5,661 bases of DNA from Pseudomonadota bacterium (GTDB lineage: Bacteria > Pseudomonadota > Alphaproteobacteria > Rhizobiales > Devosiaceae): assembly GCA_023387585.1 (NCBI GenBank), contig JAEWHZ010000202.1, forward strand, positions 1 to 5,661, written 5' to 3'. Below the pieces are notes generated by a model. It searched no databases. It had not been told where the DNA came from and worked only from the letters and a program-made list of their open reading frames with translations. A program made the translations under genes and the position numbers. Shown in pieces: positions 1 through 5,661 of the stretch; position 1 is the first letter of the stretch, and each line of letters starts with the position of its first letter.

Positions 1-1032
1 GCGCGGCTCGACAGCGGCCCGGCCCTGCCCTCGCGCTACATCCAGCGGCTGGCGGCGCTGGCCGAGCCGCGCGTGTGGGACGCGGTGACGGCGCGGGGCG
101 ATGCGATGGTCGAGGCGGCGCGGGCGCTCGACGATCCCGGCCCGCCGGTGCCGGCGCGTGAGCCGGTGCCGAACCCGCCGGTGGCGCTGCGGCCGAAAAA
201 GCTGTCGGTGACCGAGATCGAGACGCTGATGCGCTCGCCCTACGACATCTATGCGCGGCATGTGCTGAGGCTGAGATCGGTCGCCCGGCTGGGGGCAGAT
301 ATCGACGCGGCCGAGCGCGGCACGCTGGTGCATGCGGTGTTCGCGCAATTCTTCGCCAAGGGCGGCGATCCGGAGGCGCCGGGGGCGCTGGCGGAATTGA
401 TGCGTCTGGCCGAAACGGCCTTCGCGCGGCTCGATCCGGAGCAGCGCGATATCTGGCTCAGCCGCCTCGCCACGGCGGCGCAGGCGCTGCTCGACTTCGA
501 GCGCGGGCGGGCGGGGCGCGTGACGCGCCGGCATGTCGAGATAGCGGGCGAGCGGCATTACGCGCTCGAGGGCGGCAGTTTCGTTTTGACCGGGCGGGCC
601 GACCGCATCGACGAGCTGCGCGACGGCACGCTCGACATCCTCGACTTCAAGACCGGCGCCCTGCCCGACACGGGCCAGATGCGCGAATTGCAGGCGCCGC
701 AATTGCCGCTCGAGGCGGCGATCGCGCAGGCGGGCCAGTTCGCCGGCGTGCCGGGGCGACCGGTGAGCGGGCTGACCTATGTGAAGGTCGGCTGGGGGCC
801 GGACGCGCTGGTGCCGAAGCCGTTTACCGGCCCCAAGGGCATGGGCATGGCTGAGATGGTCGACGAGGTCGAGGCGCGGCTGAGCGCCCATGTCAACGCG
901 CTGCTGTTCTCGCGGCATGTGATGGCCTCGCAGGTGCTGCCGCGACCGCGCCAGCGTTTCGCCGGCGATTACGACCATCTGGCGCGGCGCGCCGAATGGG
1001 CGTTGGCCGAGGGCGAGGAGGACGGGGCGTGA
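1..1032 (+). CDS. addB: Double-strand break repair protein AddB, C-terminal part (partial at left edge)
   Basis: This is the second subunit of the AddAB helicase-nuclease, which resects double-strand DNA ends in the cytoplasm to load RecA. The frame is open from base 1 with no start, so this is the last 343 residues. Alphaproteobacterial AddB is usually around 1000 residues, so the helicase-like, Chi-recognising N-terminal part lies off the window. What is visible is the RecB-type PD-(D/E)XK nuclease domain. Counting from base 1, it shows TEIETLMRSPYDIYARHVL (about residues 71-89), the histidine of LVHAVF (H111), GRADRI (D201), LDFKTG (D215, K217), and a downstream QLPLEAAI segment that supplies the usual glutamine. 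The catalytic residues look intact. The fragment contains no cysteine, so the 4Fe-4S cluster of Bacillus-type AddB cannot form here. The family call is secure. Loss of the cluster is inferred from the missing residues. Confidence 0.95.
   Translation, partial: ARLDSGPALPSRYIQRLAALAEPRVWDAVTARGDAMVEAARALDDPGPPVPAREPVPNPPVALRPKKLSVTEIETLMRSPYDIYARHVLRLRSVARLGADIDAAERGTLVHAVFAQFFAKGGDPEAPGALAELMRLAETAFARLDPEQRDIWLSRLATAAQALLDFERGRAGRVTRRHVEIAGERHYALEGGSFVLTGRADRIDELRDGTLDILDFKTGALPDTGQMRELQAPQLPLEAAIAQAGQFAGVPGRPVSGLTYVKVGWGPDALVPKPFTGPKGMGMAEMVDEVEARLSAHVNALLFSRHVMASQVLPRPRQRFAGDYDHLARRAEWALAEGEEDGA
1016..1020 (+). promoter_or_regulatory. Shine-Dalgarno sequence of addA
   Basis: AGGAG lies inside the last codons of addB, eight bases before the GTG at 1029. 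It decides the addA start. The in-frame ATG at 996 would add eleven glycine- and arginine-rich residues unlike the family's N-terminus. With the GTGA overlap this suggests that addA translation is coupled to addB. Confidence 0.8.
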
Positions 1033-4000
1033 GCCGGCGCGGCATCCGCATCTCCGAGCAATTGCGCAAGGCCCAGCATGACGCCTCGGACCCGCGCGCC
1101 TCGGTCTGGGTGTCGGCCAATGCCGGCTCGGGCAAGACCCATGTGCTGACCGAGCGCGTGCTGCGCCTGATGATGGACGCGACCCCGCCCGAGGCGATCC
1201 TGTGCCTGACCTATACCAAGACGGCGGCCGCCGAGATGCGCGCGCGGCTGTCGCGACGGCTGGGACAATGGACGCTGCTGGCGGATGACGAACTCGACGC
1301 CGAGCTGCAAAGCCTCGGCATCGCGGCGAAGCCGGCGACGCGGCAATTGGCGCGGGCGCTGTTCGCGCGGGCGCTGGAAACGCCGGGCGGGCTGAAGATC
1401 GTCACCATCCACGCCTTTTGCGAAAGCGTGCTGCACCGCTTTCCGCTCGAGGCCGGGGTGCCCTTCGGCTTTCGCGTGCTCGACGATGCCGAGCGCGACT
1501 CCATGCTGGCCGCGACGCGGCGGGCGCTGCTGTCGGAAGGACTGCGCCAGGCCGACCCCGATGTCGGCACGCTGTTCGCCGAATTGTCGGATTTCAAGAT
1601 CGAGCAGGTCTTTGCCCAGGCGCTGGGCATGGCGCGGCGCATCCGCCCGGTGGTGGCCGACCCGAAGGTGGCCAGGGCGCGGCTGCGCGATCTGGTGAAG
1701 CCGTCCGGTCGCAGCCTTGCCGATATCCGCAACGATGTGGTGGGCGGGCGCCTGCTCGATGCCGGAGCCTGCCGCGCATTGGTCGATGCGATCCCGCCGG
1801 TCAAGACGCGCGGGCTGACGGTGCGGCTGAGCGGCATCGATTGCGACAACCCCGACAATGCGGCGTGGCTGTCGGTGTTCTTCACCGATGGCGACTTGCG
1901 CAAGGACCTTGCCGGCAATGCGCTCGACAAGGCGGCGCCGCATCTCGCCCAACTTGTGCTGCGCGAGGCGGAGCGGCTGGCAGCGCTCCAGGGCGAGGAA
2001 ACGCGCCAGCGGCTGTTCGAGTGCTCTTCGGCGCTGATCGGCATCTTGGCACTGTTGTTCGCGCGCTATGACGAGGCCAAGCGCACGCGGGCGCTGCTCG
2101 ATTTCGACGATCTGATCGCGGCGGTGAACGCGCTGCTCGGCGCCGAGGATGCGCGGGCCTGGGTTCAGTACAAGCTCGATGCGGGCATAAGGCATGTGCT
2201 GGTCGACGAGAGCCAGGACACCAATCCCGAGCAATGGGGCGCCATCGACCGGTTGGTCGAGGAATTCTTCGCCGGCGAGGGGCAGATCTCGGCGCCGCGC
2301 ACCCTGTTCTCGGTGGGCGACCCGAAACAGTCGATCTATTCCTTTCAGGGCGCCGACCCGGAGCTGTTCGAGCTGAAGGGGCGGCATTATGCCCGCGCCG
2401 CGGCGGCGGCCGGCAAGCCGTTTCAGAACGTTGCCATCCATGACAGCTTTCGCACGCTGACGCCGCTGCTCGATGCGGTCGACCGCGTGTTCGACGATCC
2501 GGCGCGGCGCGCGGCGGTGCTGTCGCTCGAGCCGGTCCTGCACAGATCGGCCCGCACGGAACCGGGCGGACAGGTGGTGGTGTGGCCGGGTTTTGCGCCG
2601 CCTGAAGCCGTCAGGCCGGCGGGCGCCTGGCCGCTGGTGCCGGCGGAAGGCCAGCACAAGAGCGCCGAGCGGGCGCTGGCCGAGCACATCGCACGCGAGA
2701 TCGCCTTCTGGCTCGGTGCCGGAAGGCGGCTGGCGTCGGGCCGGACAATGCGGGCCGACGACGTGATGATCCTGTTGCAGACGCGCTCGGCGCTGTATTT
2801 CGAGATCATCCGCGCGCTGGGCGGACAGGGGCTGTCAACGCCGGGTGCCGACCGGTTGGCGGTGCATGAGCATATCGCGGTGCTCGACCTCTTGGCGCTG
2901 GGGGACGTGCTGGTCAATCGTGACGAGGACCTGCAACTGGCCGCCCTGTTGCGTTCGCCGCTGTTCGGGCTGGACGAGGACGAATTGTTCGCGCTGGCCC
3001 ATGGCCGGCGCGGCACGCTGTGGCAGGCGCTCAAGACATCGGACAATCCGGCGGCGCGCGAGGCGCATAAGGTGCTGGGCGCCTTGCGCGAGCGCCTCGA
3101 CAGGTTGCGGCCCTATGAGCTGTTCGCCGACATGCTTTATGCGCGCGGCGGGCTGAAGCGGCTGAAATCGCGGCTCGGACCCGAGGTCGACGACGTGATC
3201 GCCGAGTTCCTGGCGCTCGCCCTGGCGCATGAGCAGGCCGACCAGCCGGGGCTCGAAGGCTTTCTGGCGCAGATGCGGGCGCGGCAGGTGTCGATCAAGC
3301 GCGAGCTGACCGAGATCGGCGGCGGCGTGCGGGTGATGACCATTCACGCCGCCAAGGGGCTGGAGGCGCCGGTGGTGGTGCTGGCCGATGCGCTGGCCAA
3401 GCCGTCGAGCAGCACGGAGAAGCAGGGGCTGCATGTGGTGCCGACGCCGGCGGGCGAGACGCTGGTCTATGCCGGCTCGCAGGCCGAGCATGTCGACGAG
3501 ACCCATGACACGCGCAAGCAGACGCTGGCCGGCATCGAGCGCGAATATTGGCGCAAGCTCTATGTCGGCATGACGCGGGCCGAGGAAGCGCTCTATGTCG
3601 GCGGCGCCTATAAGGGCAATGCGAAGCCGGAGACCCAGCGCGAGGGAAGCTGGTACGGCGCCATCTGCGAGACGCTGTTCGGCATCAGCGGCGAGATCGA
3701 CGAGCCGCTGGTGTGGGCGGTGCCGGCGGCAGAGGACGAGGCGGCGGCGCCGGTGGAAGACGAAGCCGGACGTGTCGAGGACGCGCCGCCGCTGGTGCTG
3801 GCGCCGCTGGTGGAGCGCCCGCCTGTGCCGGTGCTGACGCCTTCGGGGCTCGGCATCGCCCATACCCCGCTCGGGCTCGACACGCGGGCGCAGCAGGCGA
3901 TCGACGCCGATCTGGCGCGGCGGCGGGGGATCGCGCTGCATGCCCTGCTCGACCATCTGATGCGGGTGGTGCCGCAAGACCGCGAGGCGGCGGGCCGGGC

Positions 4001-4430
4001 GGCGCTGAGCCAGTTGCTGGCCGAGGATCGCGCCGGGCACGAGACGCTGCTGGCCAAGGCGCTGCGCATCATCGGCGCGCCGGAATTCGGGCGGATCTTC
4101 GGGCCGGAGAGCCGCGGCGAGGTGCCGTTCATGGTGCCGGCGCATCGCGACGGCCAGGCCGTGCGGCTGACCGGGCGCATCGACCGGCTGGTCGTTGACG
4201 CGGCGGGGGTGTTGGTGGTCGACTACAAGTCGGATGCGGCGATTCCCGACGATCCCGCCGCCGTTCCGGCGAACTACCGCGCCCAGCTGAGCCTTTATGC
4301 GATGGTTGCAGGCCAGCTCTTCCCCGGCCGGCAGGTGAAGGCGGGCATATTGTGGACGGCGCCGGAATCATTGATGGTTCTGCCGGACGCCATGCTGGCG
4401 CAAGCCGGGCGCGGTTTCACCTTGGGGTGA
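1029..4430 (+). CDS. addA: Double-strand break repair helicase AddA (ATP-dependent helicase/nuclease subunit A)
   Basis: AddA is the motor subunit of AddAB: a 3'-5' superfamily 1A (UvrD/RecB-like) helicase with a C-terminal nuclease. From the GTG start it is 1133 residues, a normal length for alphaproteobacterial AddA. Helicase motifs appear in order: Q-motif region (about 16-28); Walker A AxxGxGKT (30-37, K36); motif Ia LTYTKTAAAEM (60-70); Ib VTIHAFC (125-131); Walker B DESQDT (393-398); motif III GDPKQSIYSFQG (430-441); motif IV DSFRT; motif V VMTIHAAKGLE (769-779); motif VI YVGMTRAEE (845-853). A proline- and acid-rich linker (about 898-938) leads to the RecB-type nuclease: H971, GRIDRL (D1052), VVDYKSD (D1065, K1067) and QLSLY (Q1086, Y1090). 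All expected catalytic residues are present. The start codon overlaps the addB stop by four bases (GTGA), so the two genes form one operon and probably give equal amounts of the two subunits. Confidence 0.97.
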   Translation: MSRRGIRISEQLRKAQHDASDPRASVWVSANAGSGKTHVLTERVLRLMMDATPPEAILCLTYTKTAAAEMRARLSRRLGQWTLLADDELDAELQSLGIAAKPATRQLARALFARALETPGGLKIVTIHAFCESVLHRFPLEAGVPFGFRVLDDAERDSMLAATRRALLSEGLRQADPDVGTLFAELSDFKIEQVFAQALGMARRIRPVVADPKVARARLRDLVKPSGRSLADIRNDVVGGRLLDAGACRALVDAIPPVKTRGLTVRLSGIDCDNPDNAAWLSVFFTDGDLRKDLAGNALDKAAPHLAQLVLREAERLAALQGEETRQRLFECSSALIGILALLFARYDEAKRTRALLDFDDLIAAVNALLGAEDARAWVQYKLDAGIRHVLVDESQDTNPEQWGAIDRLVEEFFAGEGQISAPRTLFSVGDPKQSIYSFQGADPELFELKGRHYARAAAAAGKPFQNVAIHDSFRTLTPLLDAVDRVFDDPARRAAVLSLEPVLHRSARTEPGGQVVVWPGFAPPEAVRPAGAWPLVPAEGQHKSAERALAEHIAREIAFWLGAGRRLASGRTMRADDVMILLQTRSALYFEIIRALGGQGLSTPGADRLAVHEHIAVLDLLALGDVLVNRDEDLQLAALLRSPLFGLDEDELFALAHGRRGTLWQALKTSDNPAAREAHKVLGALRERLDRLRPYELFADMLYARGGLKRLKSRLGPEVDDVIAEFLALALAHEQADQPGLEGFLAQMRARQVSIKRELTEIGGGVRVMTIHAAKGLEAPVVVLADALAKPSSSTEKQGLHVVPTPAGETLVYAGSQAEHVDETHDTRKQTLAGIEREYWRKLYVGMTRAEEALYVGGAYKGNAKPETQREGSWYGAICETLFGISGEIDEPLVWAVPAAEDEAAAPVEDEAGRVEDAPPLVLAPLVERPPVPVLTPSGLGIAHTPLGLDTRAQQAIDADLARRRGIALHALLDHLMRVVPQDREAAGRAALSQLLAEDRAGHETLLAKALRIIGAPEFGRIFGPESRGEVPFMVPAHRDGQAVRLTGRIDRLVVDAAGVLVVDYKSDAAIPDDPAAVPANYRAQLSLYAMVAGQLFPGRQVKAGILWTAPESLMVLPDAMLAQAGRGFTLG

Positions 4431-4493
4431 TGGTGCTTGCACCGCGGCCGCACCTTCACGACCTATCGAGCCAACAGGCCAAGCGTTTCAACC

Positions 4494-4500
4494 GAGAAGG
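4494..4500 (+). promoter_or_regulatory. Shine-Dalgarno sequence of trxA
   Basis: GAGAAGG sits seven bases before the ATG at 4508. It supports that start over the in-frame ATG at 4430, which overlaps the addA stop and has only a weak G-rich stretch ahead of it. The 77-base gap between addA and trxA also leaves room for a separate promoter, but I could not place a convincing one. Confidence 0.75.
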
Positions 4501-4507
4501 CAGATTC

Positions 4508-4831
4508 ATGACCACACACGTTTCCGACGCCAATTTCAGCGAGGAAGTGCTGAACGCCAAGGAGCCCGTCCTCGTCGATTTCTGGGCCGAATGGTGCGGG
4601 CCGTGCAAGGCGATCGCACCCGTGCTCGACGAGCTGAGTGCCGAGCTGGCCGGTAAGGTCAAGATCGTCAAGCTCAACGTCGACGAGAACCCGTCCACCA
4701 CGGTGAAATACGGCGTGCGCTCGATCCCCACCATGATCCTGTTCAAGGGCGGCGAGGCGGCCGACATGAAGGTCGGCGCCGGCACGCCCAAGGCCGGGCT
4801 GGCGAAATGGCTCGAGGGCCACGCCGCCTGA
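4508..4831 (+). CDS. trxA: Thioredoxin TrxA
   Basis: TrxA is the small cytoplasmic dithiol reductant that reduces protein disulfides. It is itself recycled by thioredoxin reductase with NADPH. The 107-residue product matches the standard single-domain length. The active site WCGPC is at 29-33 (C30, C33). The buried aspartate is D24 in VDFWAEW, and the cis-proline is P74 in RSIPT. The C-terminal KVGAG (88-92) is also typical. There is no signal peptide or membrane segment. The ATG at 4508 is chosen because a Shine-Dalgarno sequence precedes it and MTTHVSDANF is a normal thioredoxin N-terminus. It lies 77 bases after addA on the same strand and directly before a strong terminator, so it is probably the last gene of the addB-addA-trxA unit, possibly with its own promoter. 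The addA-trxA adjacency recurs in Hyphomicrobiales (from memory, not searched). Confidence 0.97.
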   Translation: MTTHVSDANFSEEVLNAKEPVLVDFWAEWCGPCKAIAPVLDELSAELAGKVKIVKLNVDENPSTTVKYGVRSIPTMILFKGGEAADMKVGAGTPKAGLAKWLEGHAA

Positions 4832-4854
4832 GCGGGGGTCTGGCGATAGAGATG

Positions 4855-4887
4855 AAAAAGGCCGCCGGACGATCCAGCGGCCTTTTT
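4855..4887 (+). terminator. Intrinsic terminator after trxA, probably bidirectional
   Basis: AAAAAGGCCGC (4855-4865) pairs perfectly with GCGGCCTTTTT (4877-4887), an 11-bp stem with an 11-base loop. Inside the loop GGA and TCC could pair further. The U-tract continues loosely as TTTTTGTTTGTTT. It begins 23 bases after the trxA stop. Because the A-tract and T-tract are symmetrical it should also stop transcription arriving from grpE on the other strand, although the grpE stop is some 215 bases away. Confidence 0.88.
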
Positions 4888-4928
4888 GTTTGTTTGGGAC
4901 CTGTGCGGCGGCATAGGCCGGCACGATT

Positions 4929-5035
4929 GTCATCCCGGCTTCAGGCCGGGACCCAGCTCCGGACAGCGCGACCACGCCGATGGCGCTTCAGCCGCGACCA
5001 TCTCGTGATAGGCCCCGGCCTGAAGCCGGGGTGAC
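4929..5035. repeat. Pair of inverted palindromic repeats (REP/BIME-like) between trxA and grpE
   Basis: A 25-base element at 4929-4953 (GTCATCCCGGCTTCAGGCC and onwards) recurs at 5011-5035 in reverse complement with two mismatches, separated by 57 bases. Each copy is itself a hairpin. In the left copy TCCCGGC (4933-4939) pairs with GCCGGGA (4945-4951) around TTCAG. In the right copy CCCCGGC (5013-5019) pairs with GCCGGGG (5025-5031) around CTGAA. The arrangement of hairpins within a larger inverted pair resembles bacterial interspersed mosaic elements. Similar GTCATCCCGG...CCGGGACCCAG elements are common between genes in alphaproteobacteria (recollection). No protein is encoded here. A role in mRNA 3'-end protection, or simple mobility by a REP-associated transposase, is conjecture. 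Confidence 0.72.
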
Positions 5036-5058
5036 ATCGCGTGTGGGATGACATCGCG
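5032..5058. repeat. Short direct repeat TGACATCGCG, two copies
   Basis: TGACATCGCG occurs at 5032-5041 and again at 5049-5058, a spacing of 17 bases. The first copy starts at the outer edge of the right palindrome, and the second is preceded by GGGA, so it resembles a decayed end (GGGATGACATC) of the same repeat family. It may mark a third, truncated element or slippage at the repeat boundary. It lies in the non-coding gap before the grpE stop. Confidence 0.5.
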
Positions 5059-5101
5059 CATGGGGTGCAGCGGCGCGCTTGCCGCAGCGGATAAGGCGCG
5101 C

Positions 5102-5661
5102 TCAGGCCTGCTTGTCGATGCCTTCCGCCGGGGGCTCGGCGGGGGCGGCGGGGCCGCCCATGGAGACGCCGACCATGGCCGGGCGCAGCACCCGCTCGCC
5201 GATGACGTAGCCGGTCTGCACCACCTGCACCACGGTTCCCGTCGGCACCGACGGGTCCGGCACCTCGAACATGGCCTGATGGAAGTGCGGGTCGAACCTC
5301 TCGCCGTGCGGGTCGAGCTTCTTGACGCCATGGCGTTCCAGCGCTGACAGCATCGCGCGTTCCGTCATGTCCACGCCTTCGATCAGCGCGGTGAAACCGG
5401 CATCGCCGGATGCCTTCGCCTCTGCCGGGATCGCGTCGAGGGCGCGGCGCAGATTGTCGGAAACCTGCAGCATGTCACGCGCGAAGTTGGCAATCGCGTA
5501 CGCCTTGGCGTCCTGCACGTCGCGCGCGGCGCGGCGGCGCAGATTCTCCATCTCGGCCGCGAGCCGGAGCGCGCGGTCCTTCAGTTCCTCGTTCTCCTTG
5601 ACGAGCTTGACCACGGCCTCGTAGTCGGCCGCCTGCTCCGTCTCGGCGCCGGCCTGGAAAG
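5102..5661 (-). CDS. grpE: Nucleotide exchange factor GrpE, C-terminal part (partial at right edge)
   Basis: GrpE is the cytoplasmic co-chaperone that releases ADP from DnaK and so resets the DnaK-DnaJ folding cycle; it is also a heat-shock thermosensor. The reading frame is open to the window edge, giving 185 full residues with no true start. The GTG at 5614 lies inside the open frame and is not the start. Perhaps 20-40 N-terminal residues are missing. From the N-terminus come a long charged helix that forms the dimeric coiled coil (EENEELK-like stretch, then AEMENLRRRAARD), a helical region with FARDMLQVSDNLRRAL, and the beta-domain signature at about 5162-5296. That signature includes FDPHFHQAMFEVPD, GTVVQVVQTGY and RVLRPAMVGVS, the part that contacts the DnaK ATPase domain. 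The protein ends in a loose Ala/Pro/Gly-rich tail. It is transcribed toward trxA, and its promoter is outside the window. Confidence 0.96.
   Translation of the reverse strand, partial: FQAGAETEQAADYEAVVKLVKENEELKDRALRLAAEMENLRRRAARDVQDAKAYAIANFARDMLQVSDNLRRALDAIPAEAKASGDAGFTALIEGVDMTERAMLSALERHGVKKLDPHGERFDPHFHQAMFEVPDPSVPTGTVVQVVQTGYVIGERVLRPAMVGVSMGGPAAPAEPPAEGIDKQA

Noticed and set aside
996..1028. Upstream ATG start for addA
   Set aside because: It would add eleven residues (MGVGRGRGGRG) unlike the family. The GTG at 1029 has the Shine-Dalgarno sequence and the stop-start overlap.
969..2687. 572-codon open frame on the minus strand opposite addB/addA
   Set aside because: It lies antisense to a gene with all helicase motifs in place. 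Its product is rich in Arg, Gln, His and Pro with no recognisable domain, as expected from the complement of GC-rich codons.
2835..4145. 436-codon open frame on the minus strand opposite addA
   Set aside because: Same reasoning: low-complexity Arg/His/Gln-rich translation, antisense to the conserved helicase core and linker of AddA.
4436..4468. Possible trxA promoter: CTTGCAC with CTATCG
   Set aside because: The spacing of about 20 bases is too long and the -10 match is poor; not enough to call a promoter.
4352..4507. Long N-terminal extension of thioredoxin starting inside addA
   Set aside because: The extra residues come from another frame of the addA nuclease domain. The start at 4508 has a ribosome site and the normal thioredoxin N-terminus.
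5070..5101. Hairpins GCGGC-GCGCTT-GCCGC and GCGCGC pairs just past the grpE stop as a grpE terminator
   Set aside because: The stems are short, GCGCGC is self-complementary by chance in such DNA, and no U-tract follows on the minus strand. The symmetrical terminator at 4855-4887 is a better candidate.
4930..5331. Open frames crossing the trxA-grpE gap on either strand
   Set aside because: They read through the palindromic repeats and into grpE out of frame, and give low-complexity Arg/Pro/Ser-rich products.

Overview
The window is very GC-rich, with a strong G/C bias at third codon positions. It reads as ordinary chromosome of an alphaproteobacterium, most likely of the Hyphomicrobiales (Rhizobiales) type. 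The AddB C-terminus, the AddA sequence style and the order addB-addA-trxA all fit that group. The taxonomic call is inference from family resemblance and synteny; no search was run. I see no insertion sequence, tRNA, rRNA, CRISPR array, phage gene or defence gene.

Layout, left to right. Positions 1-1032 (+) are the 3' third of addB, running in from the left edge. Positions 1029-4430 (+) are a complete addA, whose GTG start overlaps the addB stop by four bases behind a good Shine-Dalgarno sequence. After a 77-base gap comes a complete trxA (4508-4831, +) and then a strong intrinsic terminator (4855-4887). The rest of the 270-base intergenic region holds a pair of inverted palindromic repeats (4929-5035) and a short direct repeat. 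Positions 5102-5661 (-) are the C-terminal part of grpE, which converges on trxA and runs off the right edge at its N-terminus.

Function. AddA and AddB form the helicase-nuclease that resects double-strand breaks for RecA-dependent recombination. AddA carries all the superfamily 1 helicase motifs plus a nuclease domain, and the visible part of AddB carries a second, apparently intact nuclease domain. TrxA is the general dithiol reductant, and GrpE is the nucleotide-exchange factor of DnaK. TrxA and GrpE do not obviously act with AddAB; their adjacency looks like conserved housekeeping synteny.

The points most worth a second look are modest. The AddB nuclease domain has no cysteines at the places where the iron-sulfur staple sits in other AddB proteins. 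An in-frame ATG overlaps the addA stop and could extend TrxA. The trxA-grpE gap contains a REP/BIME-like inverted repeat pair. I found no convincing undescribed system.
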